A stretch of DNA of 12,592 nucleotides from CAYUIS01 sp964444825 (GTDB taxonomy: Bacteria > Chloroflexota > Anaerolineae > B4-G1): the NCBI GenBank assembly GCA_964444825.1, contig CAYUIS010000152.1, positions 1-12,592 of the forward strand. The letters are read 5' to 3'. Both the position numbers and the translations under genes were made by a program. This document shows positions 1 through 7,113 of the stretch, in pieces; within the stretch, counting starts at the first letter, position 1; the number at the start of each line of letters is the position of its first letter. The notes under the pieces were generated by a model. That model was not told the origin of the DNA and ran no database searches. It saw only the letters and a program-made list of their open reading frames with translations.

Positions 1-738
1 AACGAGGTTGAGGACGGGCTGGAGGCAGCACAGCGTGGATTCGCCTATGCCGGGACCTTTAGCGACCCGCAGTGGCCGCCCTACATCGCGCAGGCCGTGG
101 CTCAGATAGGAGAAGGGGTGATCAAGGCTCAGGTGCAGCCACAGGGGGGCAGGGTGGTGTCGAGTACGTGGGCGCTGATCTATCGGCCTTCGTACGAGCC
201 GCCACCTCCCGGGCAAGATATGGTGAGAGATGAGGATAACCCCAACGTAGACAAGCTAGTGCTGCAGGACCCGGATGAGGATGGCATCTATACCGCATCC
301 TACGGTTTTGTGGAGCCCGGCACATACCGGGTGGTGATCTATGCCATAGACGACAGAGGGCTGAGCGCCAGACCCAGAGAGGCAGATCACGAGGCGGTAA
401 ACCACGCGCCCGTCACACCGTCCAGCCTGATCCCGGCTGACCGTGCATCGAATATCCCCATCACGCAGACGTTGAGTTGGCAGGGGGGCGATATTGACGA
501 TGATCCGGTGACCTACACCGTGGCGTTTGGGACAGTCAGTCGGCCGCCGGTGGTTGCGCCGGTGGTGACGACGACGACGTACGACCCTGGCCTACTAGCA
601 CTGGACACCACATATTACTGGGGCATCACGGCTACCGATGGGTTGAGCGTCAGCGTGGGTGGGATATGGCAGTTTACGACCGCTTCCACTGTGGCAGACT
701 TTTGGGTATACCTGCCGCTGGTGGTGCGGGATGACTGA
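1..738 (+). CDS. Secreted C13/caspase-like peptidase, C-terminal part (5' truncated)
   Basis: The frame is open from base 1 and ends at TGA 736-738, giving 245 visible residues with the N-terminus off the window. A GTG at 97 is only an internal codon, because coding-like sequence (AAQRGFAYAGTFSDPQWPP) precedes it. Residues 1-130 resemble the segment that follows the catalytic domain in bacterial C13 (legumain-like) peptidases, with WALIYRPSY, LQDPDEDGIY and EPGTYRVVIYAIDDRG. Residues ~135-228 look like a fibronectin-III-type beta-sandwich (TLSWQGGDIDDDPVTYTVAFGT, then TTYYWGITATDG). The last residues, FWVYLPLVVRDD, match the YLPLV-type tail common at the C-termini of exported Chloroflexota proteins. 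An extracellular or surface location is inferred. No catalytic His or Cys is visible, so the peptidase assignment rests on the family tail alone. Confidence 0.6.
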   Translation, partial: NEVEDGLEAAQRGFAYAGTFSDPQWPPYIAQAVAQIGEGVIKAQVQPQGGRVVSSTWALIYRPSYEPPPPGQDMVRDEDNPNVDKLVLQDPDEDGIYTASYGFVEPGTYRVVIYAIDDRGLSARPREADHEAVNHAPVTPSSLIPADRASNIPITQTLSWQGGDIDDDPVTYTVAFGTVSRPPVVAPVVTTTTYDPGLLALDTTYYWGITATDGLSVSVGGIWQFTTASTVADFWVYLPLVVRDD

Positions 739-924
739 TGTGTGGAACGGATCTGGCAGGACTCTTGCTCGCACTAGGTCGACGAGTTCGACGTTGCCGG
801 GCACTCGAGCGGGGATAGGACTCACACCCGAGGACGGCAGGTCGTCGGGGTGAGCAACCTGATATTCGCCTTCGGGAAAGTGGGGCAATTGCAAGTCACC
901 ATCCAGCAAAAAGCGTATGCTGGA
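739..924 (-). pseudogene. Remnant of a family 2 glycoside hydrolase N-terminus
   Basis: On the minus strand this convergent intergenic stretch reads as coherent protein: LLDGDLQLPHFPEGEY, then PIPARVPGNVEL, then LPDPF. The combination of LDG-W/L-QL, P-A-x-VPGNVxL-DL and LPDPF is what I know from the start of GH2 beta-mannosidase/beta-galactosidase-like enzymes. No acceptable ATG with a ribosome binding site precedes it. Similarity stops exactly where the stop codon of the plus-strand gene begins, and the catalytic barrel is absent. I interpret it as a ~60-codon decayed fragment left by rearrangement. It could instead be a chance open frame, and a protein search would decide. Confidence 0.4.
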
Positions 925-937
925 ATCTCCCAGAGCC

Positions 938-3130
938 TCACGGCGGCGCTACTGGCAGGGTGAAGTAGAAGGTACTTCCCTGGCCTACCTGGCTCTCGAC
1001 ACCGACCTGTCCACCCATCTTTTCCACGATCCGCCGCACGATGGACAGTCCTAGCCCGTGTCCCTTGGCGCTGACTCGATCGAGCCGTGTAAACGGCGTG
1101 AACAAGCGGGCCTGCTCGTCTGAGGTGAGGCCACGACCGTTGTCGCGTATCCAGAAGCGCACGGTGTCATCCTCTTGCACCGTAGCGCCCATCTCCACAC
1201 GCGGCGGTTGGCCGCCATACTTGAGCGCGTTGCTCATATAGTTGGCCCACACCTCCTCGACCCATGGCCCATAGCCCAACGGTACCGGCCATACCTCGGG
1301 CAGTACGATCTCCGCCTGGCACTCCTCGATCAAATAGACCAACCGCACGCGGGCTTCATCCGTAATGCGCGCCATGTCGAGAGGCTCCATCTCCATCCCT
1401 CCCAATTTGCGCATACTGGCCAGCAGCAGCAGCTCATCAATGATACTGCTCATCTTGTGCCCGTTCCGTGCCATCAGACGCAGATGGTAACTCAGTTCCT
1501 CACCCTTCAACGGGATGCCATCCAATGCCTCGGCATAGCCGACGATGAGGGCCAACGGATTCTTGAGATCGTGTGCCACGGTGTGGGCAAAGGCATCCAA
1601 CTCCTCATTGCGCGATTCCAGCTCGATGGTGTATTGGCGCAATGTCTTTTCCGCCTGCTTGCGCTCGGCAATCCCCCGTTGAAGCTGCTGATTGGCAGTT
1701 GTCAGCTCAGCGGTGCGTTCCTTCACCAACTCCTCAAGGTGGTCGCGGTGTCTCTGCAATTCCCTCTCTGCTCGCACCCGCTCGGCGAGTTCTTGCTGAG
1801 CCTGATGATACAAGCGGGCATTCTCGATGGCGATGGCGGCGTGATCGGCAAAGACCTGTAGATTCTGCGCATCGGTCTGGCCGAAAAAACCAGGGGTGGC
1901 GCTGTTCACATTCAGGAAACCTGCGACCCGATCCCGAATGCTGATGGGAACCCCGACATAGGATTTGATCCAGGTGTGCTCGGGCCGGGAGTACACCCAC
2001 TCCTCGTAGCGCTCCACGTAAGGGATAACGAGGGGCTGGCCGGTCCGCTGCATCTGTTGCAGGCCGGCCACGTCTGCGACGTCGAGGGTGATCGAGGTTT
2101 GGCCCGCCTCGGTCCCAAACTGCTCGTAACCGTGTCCGCGAAGGACACGGACCGTACTACCATCCCCCACTTGACGAGGGTCCTCATCGGCGTCAAGAGG
2201 CTCCGCACCCTCGATGAGCATAATGCTCGCCGCAGCCTCGGGCACTACCCGTCCTATCTGCTCCAGGATGCGGTCGAGTACCTCGTCATAGTTCAGCGTG
2301 CTGCTCAACGCGGCGCTGGCTTGGCGCAAAGCCTCGGCCAGCTTCCGCTGCCCGCGCTCGGCCTCCAAGAGCCGTTCTCGCTCCGCCTCTGCCCGCACGC
2401 GCTCGGCGATCTCTCGTTCAAGTTGTTCATTGGTACTTCTCAGCTCAGCGAGACGCTCCGCCACCAGTTCCTCCAGGTGATCCCGGTGTTTCCGCAACTC
2501 TTCCTCTGCCAGCTTCCGCTCCTCGATCTCCTTCGTCAAGGCAGCATTGGCTGCCGAAAGCTCAGTCGTCCGTTCTGCAACCTGCTGTTCGAGCCCGTCG
2601 CGTGAATCTTGCAGCACTCGCACCAGGCGCGCGTTTTCGACGGCCACCGCCGCCTGGGCAGCCAGCGTGGTCAGCGTCTCCACGTCCTCTTGGCCAAAGC
2701 CCTCGTCCCCCCGTTTGTTCTCCGCCTCCAGCACGCCGATCCGCTGATCCTGGAACTGTAGCGGCACCGCCAACAGCGAGCGCGTCTGAATGCCAACCAC
2801 CTGATCCACTCCTTTGTAATGGCGGGGGTCGGTGGGGGCATCGAGGATGATCATCGGCTCCCCCGAGGACAGGGTCGCGCCAGCGATGGAACCCTCGACG
2901 GGCACGGGAATGTCCACAAGCTGATCGACCAAGTTGCTGGCGGCCACGAAGCGCAACTCACCGGTACGCTCGTCCAACAGCAAGATGGACGCCACCTCGC
3001 TATCGGTCAGTTCGGCCGCCGCTGCCACGATCTTGTGCAACAGGGGCTCCAGAGACATCGTGGACGTCAGTTCATGGCTGAATTCTAGGATTCTCTCCAA
3101 GCGTCGCGTTCGATTCTCTGCATCGCTCAT
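938..3130 (-). CDS. Soluble sensor histidine kinase with two GAF domains
   Basis: The product is 730 residues. GAF 1 spans ~20-170 and a coiled coil ~170-270. GAF 2 spans ~275-440, a second coiled coil ~440-505, HisKA ~505-575 and HATPase_c ~625-728. The phospho-acceptor is H520 in AHDLKNPL. The N box is NYMSNALKYGG (630-640), the G1 box DNGRG (663-667), the F box FTPF, and the G2 box GHGLGLSIV. There is no membrane segment, so it should sense a cytoplasmic ligand or redox state and autophosphorylate. The start at 3130 is chosen for its strong Shine-Dalgarno 8 nt upstream and because the protein then aligns without gaps to the upstream paralogue. A 40-codon longer frame beginning at 3250 has no such support. 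Residues 211-244 and 457-490 are near-identical (HRDHLEELV motif), a trace of internal duplication. No partner response regulator is in view. Confidence 0.93.
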   Translation of the reverse strand: MSDAENRTRRLERILEFSHELTSTMSLEPLLHKIVAAAAELTDSEVASILLLDERTGELRFVAASNLVDQLVDIPVPVEGSIAGATLSSGEPMIILDAPTDPRHYKGVDQVVGIQTRSLLAVPLQFQDQRIGVLEAENKRGDEGFGQEDVETLTTLAAQAAVAVENARLVRVLQDSRDGLEQQVAERTTELSAANAALTKEIEERKLAEEELRKHRDHLEELVAERLAELRSTNEQLEREIAERVRAEAERERLLEAERGQRKLAEALRQASAALSSTLNYDEVLDRILEQIGRVVPEAAASIMLIEGAEPLDADEDPRQVGDGSTVRVLRGHGYEQFGTEAGQTSITLDVADVAGLQQMQRTGQPLVIPYVERYEEWVYSRPEHTWIKSYVGVPISIRDRVAGFLNVNSATPGFFGQTDAQNLQVFADHAAIAIENARLYHQAQQELAERVRAERELQRHRDHLEELVKERTAELTTANQQLQRGIAERKQAEKTLRQYTIELESRNEELDAFAHTVAHDLKNPLALIVGYAEALDGIPLKGEELSYHLRLMARNGHKMSSIIDELLLLASMRKLGGMEMEPLDMARITDEARVRLVYLIEECQAEIVLPEVWPVPLGYGPWVEEVWANYMSNALKYGGQPPRVEMGATVQEDDTVRFWIRDNGRGLTSDEQARLFTPFTRLDRVSAKGHGLGLSIVRRIVEKMGGQVGVESQVGQGSTFYFTLPVAPP

Positions 3131-3138
3131 CACTGAAT

Positions 3139-3149
3139 ACCTCCTCCTT
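3139..3149 (-). promoter_or_regulatory. Shine-Dalgarno of the two-GAF kinase (fixes its start)
   Basis: Read on the minus strand this is AAGGAGGAGGT, an extended anti-SD match, 8 nt before the ATG at 3130. It decides for 3130 over the upstream in-frame ATG at 3250. Confidence 0.85.
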
Positions 3150-3156
3150 GCAGGCA

Positions 3157-3171
3157 CCCCACTACGTGGGG
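3157..3171 (-). other. Small hairpin in the leader of the two-GAF kinase
   Basis: CCCCAC, a 3-nt loop and GTGGGG form a perfect 6-bp stem. It lies 7 nt upstream of the Shine-Dalgarno of the distal kinase gene. It could tune translation or mRNA stability, but a stem this short may be chance. Confidence 0.25.
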
Positions 3172-3206
3172 AGGGTGTGACAGCCTGCTTGCTGCGCGCC
3201 ATCGAT

Positions 3207-3362
3207 CTATGGATAGCACCTGATAGACTGATTGGGTAGAATCTCGCCACCGACCAGCGCCTGACGGCGATCCATAGGTATGTGGGCGTCCAGAGTCTTT
3301 ACGTCTTGTTCGATTCGGGCCACTGAGTCTCTGCCGAGCGTTTCGAGGTCTCCAAACTCCGG
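3207..3362 (-). pseudogene. Remnant resembling the N-terminus of a class III nucleotide cyclase
   Basis: Immediately after the stop of the upstream kinase, and in the same frame, 51 sense codons run to a TAG at 3207-3209. They read through RIEQDVKTLDAHIP, MDRRQAL and GGEILPNQS. In multidomain adenylate/guanylate cyclase-ATPase proteins of Chloroflexota, the residues before the cyclase domain follow a pattern of Y-I-P-x-DRR-x-AL, G and LPDRT, which this matches well. The expected next segment (LFADISGFTPLTEAL-like) is missing. There is no ATG; a GTG exists at the SVAR position but lacks a clear ribosome binding site. I infer a fossil of a cyclase gene truncated by deletion. The alternative is a short read-through extension of the kinase. 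Confidence 0.4.
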
Positions 3363-4703
3363 TCATTGTGGCGCACCTGGCAGAACGAAAAAGAAAAAAC
3401 TCCCCTCGCCGACCCGGCTCTCTACCCCGACCTGTCCATCCAACTTGTCCATAACACGCTGCACGATAGATAGCCCCAGGCCGTGCCCCTCGGCACGAAT
3501 TTGGTGGAGTTGGGTAAAAGGCGTGAACAGACGGGCCTGATCCTCAGGCGGGATGCCAGGGCCGTTGTCACTGACCCAGAACCGTACTGTACCATCCGCC
3601 TGTTTCTTCGCGCCCAGTTCCACCCGTGGCGGTTGGCCACCGTACTTGATGGCATTGCTGATATAGTTGACCCACACTTCCTCAATCCACGGTGCGTAGC
3701 CCAATGCCGAGGGCCACGCTCCCAGCATCACGATCTTGGCCTGGTATTCCCATATCAGATATCCCAATCGCTGCCGCGCCCCAGCGACGATGTTCTCCAT
3801 ATCCAGGGATGTCGTCTCCACCTCCTCCTTGCGCACACTGGCCAGGAGCAGCAACTCGTCGATGATGTTTTCCATCTTGGCGCCGGTGTTGGCGATGATC
3901 TGCAAGTACTCTTGCACTTCCTCCGCCGAGATTGTGGTCCAGGTATCTGGAAGCGTACGCGCAAAACCAAGCATAATGTTGAGTGGATTCTTGAGATCGT
4001 GGGCCACGGTGTGGGCAAAGGCATCCAGTTCCTTGTTGCGTGCTTCCAGCTCCGCGGTGTATTGGCGCAACGCAGCCTCGGCCCGCTCACGCTCGGCGAT
4101 CTGCTCCCTCAGGGCTATGTTGGCGGTCGAAAGCTCCGCCGTCCGTTCCTCAACCCGCCGCTCCAGCTCCGCGTGGGACTCGCGCAGCGCTCCCAACAAG
4201 CGCGCGTTTTCGATAGCAACCGTCGCGTGAGCGGCCAACAAGCTCAGGGTTTCCACGTCCTCCTGAGAGAATCCCCCTTCGCCACACTTGTTCTCCGCCT
4301 CCAGCACGCCAATGCGATGCTCCCTAAACTCCAGAGGTACCGCCAGTAGCGAACGGGTCTCAAAGCCAACCGCTTGATCGACGGCCTTATAGTGCCGGGG
4401 ATCGCCGCGGGCATCAGCTACGATCACCGGCTTCCCAGAGGACAACGCCGTGCCTGCGATAGACCCCTCGAGCGGCACAGGGACCTCAAGTAGCTCGTCC
4501 ACCAGATTGCTGGCGGTCACAAAGTGCAACTCGCCGGTACTCTTGCTCAGTAGCAGGATGGCAGATACTTCGCTGTCGGTCAGTTCGGCTGCTGCTTCTA
4601 CGATCTTGCGCAGCAAGGGTCTCAGAGACACCGTCGAGGTCAGTTCGTGGCTGAATTCTAGAATTCTCTCCAGCCGCAGCAGTCTCGCCTGTATCTCATT
4701 CAT
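3363..4703 (-). CDS. Soluble sensor histidine kinase with one GAF domain
   Basis: The product is 446 residues: GAF (~20-170), coiled coil (~170-225), HisKA (~220-290) and HATPase_c (~340-442). H235 in AHDLKNPL is the predicted phosphorylation site. NYISNAIKYGG (N box), DNGPG (G1), FTPF (F) and GHGLGLSIV (G2) are all intact, so an active kinase is expected. No membrane segments are present. Residues 1-170 align position for position with the downstream two-GAF kinase, so the two are tandem paralogues differing by ~285 residues. The start is placed at 4703: the strong Shine-Dalgarno is 7 nt from this ATG but only 1 nt from the ATG at 4709. It begins 44 nt after the stop of the iron-sulfur protein gene, which suggests co-transcription and a possible redox-related signal. 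Confidence 0.93.
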   Translation of the reverse strand: MNEIQARLLRLERILEFSHELTSTVSLRPLLRKIVEAAAELTDSEVSAILLLSKSTGELHFVTASNLVDELLEVPVPLEGSIAGTALSSGKPVIVADARGDPRHYKAVDQAVGFETRSLLAVPLEFREHRIGVLEAENKCGEGGFSQEDVETLSLLAAHATVAIENARLLGALRESHAELERRVEERTAELSTANIALREQIAERERAEAALRQYTAELEARNKELDAFAHTVAHDLKNPLNIMLGFARTLPDTWTTISAEEVQEYLQIIANTGAKMENIIDELLLLASVRKEEVETTSLDMENIVAGARQRLGYLIWEYQAKIVMLGAWPSALGYAPWIEEVWVNYISNAIKYGGQPPRVELGAKKQADGTVRFWVSDNGPGIPPEDQARLFTPFTQLHQIRAEGHGLGLSIVQRVMDKLDGQVGVESRVGEGSFFFFVLPGAPQ

Positions 4704-4710
4704 CTCCATG

Positions 4711-4721
4711 ACCTCCTCCCC
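4711..4721 (-). promoter_or_regulatory. Shine-Dalgarno of the one-GAF kinase (fixes its start)
   Basis: The minus-strand sequence is GGGGAGGAGGT. Its spacing is 7 nt to the ATG at 4703 but 1 nt to the ATG at 4709, so 4703 is the likelier initiator. Confidence 0.8.
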
Positions 4722-4747
4722 TTACGGCGCAGGTATCTTCAGAGAGA

Positions 4748-5938
4748 TCAGGATTCAGCGGCCTCGACCGACCTCCAGACTAGTTCGGCAATGTCGATCG
4801 CCCGCATGCGGATCTTGTTCCGGCGCGCCCCATCCTGGAGCGTACGCTTGCACTGCTGGCAGGCGGAGGCGACGTAGCTAGCACCGGTCGCCTGAGCCTG
4901 GGCCAGTCTGCGCCTGGCTACTGTGGGAGACACCGTGGGATCGGATATCTCCACATCGCCGCCACCGCCGCAGCACAGGGCGTTCTCACGGCTGGCAGCC
5001 ATCTCGCGCAGCTCCAGCCCCGGGATGCGCGCCAGCACCTCGCGCGGCGCATCGTACACCCCACTCTTGCGTCCCAGATCACAGGGGTCGTGATAGGTGA
5101 CCACCTCCTCAACAGGACCCAGGGCTATCGCGTCGTCGGAGAGCATCTCGGCCATGAACTCTGTAGCGTGCTGCAACTGGATTCCAGAGATGTCGGCCAC
5201 CTCTGGATAGAGGTGAGACCAGGCATAGTAGCAGGAGGGACAGGTGAAGACGACCCGCTGCGCCCCGATTGATCGAACCTGCTGCACGTTGTGTCGTGCG
5301 AGATCGGTCAATCGCTCCCTCATCCCTGCGACGTACAGCGGATAGCCACAGCACCACTCATCCTCACCCATCGTGGTGAACTCGACTTCGGCCCGTTCCA
5401 GCACCTGCACCATAGATTGGGGGATGGTATAGACGCGGGGGTAGAAGGAGCCAACGCACCCGATAAAGTAGACCACCTGTGCCCGCCGTCGCCGGGGCCG
5501 GACGCCCAGGGGCGTACGAGGCAGATTCTCACTCCAGATCTGGCGGCTGGTGTTGTCATCGCCGGAGATATTGTACTTGGCCGTGACGGTCTCGCCCAGC
5601 ATCTGCATACCCCTGGGAACGTTGATGCCCTTGCGGGTGGCATATTCCTTGAGAGCAAGCATAGTGTCGGTGAGAGAGATACCGCGGGGACACCGCACCT
5701 GGCAGGACTTGCACGCCGTGCACAGCCAAAAGGTCTGGCTGTTGAGCACCTCCTCCTCCATCCCCAGCCGCATCATCTGCCACAACTGGCGTGGTGTGTA
5801 GTCCATAGCGTGGGCGGTGGGACAGGAAGAACTGCACGTGCCACATTGCATACAGGAGAACAGCTTCTCCCACTCTGGCGTAACTCGCTCCGCCAGACCA
5901 AAGTCGAACGTAGCTGCATCAAGGGGCTCGAATCCCAT
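4748..5938 (-). CDS. Fused HdrC-HdrB-type (HdrD-like) iron-sulfur oxidoreductase subunit
   Basis: The product is 396 residues. The N-terminal part is HdrC-like, with two ferredoxin-type [4Fe-4S] motifs (C29, C32, C35, C39 and C73, C76, C79, C83). The C-terminal part has two CCG domains. In the first, C161, C196-C197, C233 and C236 are present. In the second, C286, C322-C323, C360 and C363 are present. In heterodisulfide reductases CCG motifs bind non-cubane [4Fe-4S] clusters that handle disulfide or thiol chemistry. The same architecture occurs in GlpC/GlcF-like subunits, so the substrate cannot be named. There is no signal peptide or membrane span, so it is a cytoplasmic electron-transfer subunit that needs partners. 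The start is supported by AAGGGAGGT (5946-5954), 7 nt upstream. A near-consensus promoter lies ~60 nt upstream, and the one-GAF kinase follows closely. No HdrA, flavin oxidase or cytochrome partner is in the window. Confidence 0.88.
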   Translation of the reverse strand: MGFEPLDAATFDFGLAERVTPEWEKLFSCMQCGTCSSSCPTAHAMDYTPRQLWQMMRLGMEEEVLNSQTFWLCTACKSCQVRCPRGISLTDTMLALKEYATRKGINVPRGMQMLGETVTAKYNISGDDNTSRQIWSENLPRTPLGVRPRRRRAQVVYFIGCVGSFYPRVYTIPQSMVQVLERAEVEFTTMGEDEWCCGYPLYVAGMRERLTDLARHNVQQVRSIGAQRVVFTCPSCYYAWSHLYPEVADISGIQLQHATEFMAEMLSDDAIALGPVEEVVTYHDPCDLGRKSGVYDAPREVLARIPGLELREMAASRENALCCGGGGDVEISDPTVSPTVARRRLAQAQATGASYVASACQQCKRTLQDGARRNKIRMRAIDIAELVWRSVEAAES

Positions 5939-5995
5939 TGGGGCTACCTCCCTTAATTCGGTGTACGTCGGTGGATCAGCAGATTGGTAAGGGGG

Positions 5996-6024
5996 ATTAT
6001 AACGTTTGAACAGATTTTCGTCAA
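5996..6024 (-). promoter_or_regulatory. Sigma70-type promoter for the iron-sulfur protein/kinase operon
   Basis: On the minus strand the -35 is TTGACG (6019-6024) and the -10 is TATAAT (5996-6001), separated by exactly 17 nt. That is 5/6 and 6/6 matches to consensus. Transcription would start near 5989, giving a ~50-nt leader before the ATG at 5938. It is the best promoter match seen in the window and faces the block 5938 to 938. Confidence 0.75.
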
Positions 6025-6100
6025 TCGCCCGAGCGCCGATCCGATCGCGCTAGCGCATCGCGGCGGAAATGAGCATCTGGTTCCCTGCTCAAAGGGGATT

Positions 6101-6124
6101 CCTTCGACAGACTCAGGACAGGCT
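6101..6124 (+). repeat. Dispersed palindromic repeat, intergenic copy
   Basis: CCTTCGACAGACTCAGGACA followed by GGCT matches the short repeat seen twice at 8046-8089, whose core is CCTTCGAC..GCTCAGGAC. Such repeats are abundant in many Chloroflexota genomes. This copy lies ~77 nt upstream of the -35 of the iron-sulfur operon, downstream of the YihY-family gene. No other gene is evident in 5939-6213. Confidence 0.6.
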
Positions 6125-6213
6125 ATCAGATCCCCGTCTGAAGCGTCGTTCTCGCTGCGCAAAGCCGATCCCCGGCGAGCACAGAACCGGTTTGGTACTT
6201 ATGCCCACGCGTA

Positions 6214-7113
6214 CTAGCTACCGCGCCGGTGCCGGGCGACGGCCGCGCTGAGATGCGCACCAAAGAGGGTGATCAGGGCGCCGATGTATATCCGCAACAT
6301 CAAGACCACGACCGTTCCCAGGGAGCCGTACACCAATTCATATCGCACGACCCCGGTGCTGATATACCAGCTAAAGGCATCGGTGGCGATCTCTCCGGCT
6401 GGTGTCGCCACCAGCGCGCCCCAGAAAGCCTCTGACCATTTGACCCGTGTGTTCGGCACCCAACGATACATCCCCATGAGTGCCAGAAGCACAAATAACC
6501 GGGGTACCACCGTCAGCAGAGTCGCCCAGAAGGGGGTCTCGTCCACGGCAAGACCTCCCCCAATCGGCATCCGGAATCGTGCCAGGACATTGAGCACAGT
6601 GCTGGACACTGAGGAGACAGCCAGCAATACCCCCAGGACGCTGATCATCCCCAGGGCCATCAAACGATCCCCCGCAAAGCTGCGGGGCTCGGCATTCGTC
6701 CAGGCGCGATTGATGTTACGCGAAAACGCGGTGAGCACACTCGTGGCCGACCACACCAGGCTGATCAGTGCTACGGTCCCCACGGTCCCGCGCAGGAAAA
6801 GCACACCCTTGATGTTTCTCTCGATCAAGCCCTGGGCGACTGGAAAAACCCCCGCCACGGTACCCAGCACCCATTCCTGCACCTGTTCACTTTGTAGAAC
6901 AAAACTACCCGCGACAATTAGCGCCAACAACATGGGGAACAGGGAAAAGATGGCATAGAAGGCGATACTGGCCGCAGCCTCGGGGGCGTGGGCTTGGCCA
7001 AAGTGCCGAAAGGCATCATACACGATCCCCAGAGCGCCGCCGGTGAGCCTATTGGCCTGATCACATAGCGCCTCCACCCTACGGCCGAGTTTTCCCGTCG
7101 AGTTACCAGGCAT
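6214..7113 (-). CDS. YihY/BrkB family inner-membrane protein
   Basis: The 299-residue product has about six hydrophobic segments (~48-72, 105-130, 150-178, 197-217, 228-248, 262-290). Family hallmarks are visible: AASIAFYAIFSLFPMLLAL near 47-65, NINRAW at 133-138, and the closing YGSLG...RIYIGALITLFGAHL segment at 262-289. Members were once called ribonuclease BN, but that activity belongs to another protein; their true role, proposed to be transport or envelope-related, is unsettled. The ATG at 7113 overlaps the end of the GT-C gene by 11 nt and is preceded by GGAG 4 nt away, so translational coupling is likely. It is the last gene of the three-gene envelope operon. The C-terminus (HRRGS) is basic, consistent with a cytoplasmic tail. 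Confidence 0.9.
   Translation of the reverse strand: MPGNSTGKLGRRVEALCDQANRLTGGALGIVYDAFRHFGQAHAPEAAASIAFYAIFSLFPMLLALIVAGSFVLQSEQVQEWVLGTVAGVFPVAQGLIERNIKGVLFLRGTVGTVALISLVWSATSVLTAFSRNINRAWTNAEPRSFAGDRLMALGMISVLGVLLAVSSVSSTVLNVLARFRMPIGGGLAVDETPFWATLLTVVPRLFVLLALMGMYRWVPNTRVKWSEAFWGALVATPAGEIATDAFSWYISTGVVRYELVYGSLGTVVVLMLRIYIGALITLFGAHLSAAVARHRRGS

Noticed and set aside
1175..1861. Long plus-strand open frame of 228 codons
   Set aside because: It is antisense to the catalytic half of the two-GAF kinase, which has full family motifs. The frame is open because of base composition and shows no recognisable domain.
3131..3250. 40-residue N-terminal extension of the two-GAF kinase
   Set aside because: The strong Shine-Dalgarno lies inside this stretch, just before 3130, and the extension has no counterpart in the paralogue.
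3130..3366. 78-codon minus-strand frame starting inside the kinase 3' end
   Set aside because: It is in a different frame from the cyclase-like reading, has biased low-complexity composition and no ribosome binding site.
3483..4349. Plus-strand open frame of 288 codons
   Set aside because: It is fully antisense to the one-GAF kinase, with no ribosome binding site or domain pattern; it mirrors the similar shadow frames opposite the paralogue.
5953..6162. Small minus-strand frame of 69 codons upstream of the iron-sulfur protein
   Set aside because: It overlaps the predicted promoter and the dispersed repeat; the CPESVEG-like peptide is the usual translation artefact of that repeat.
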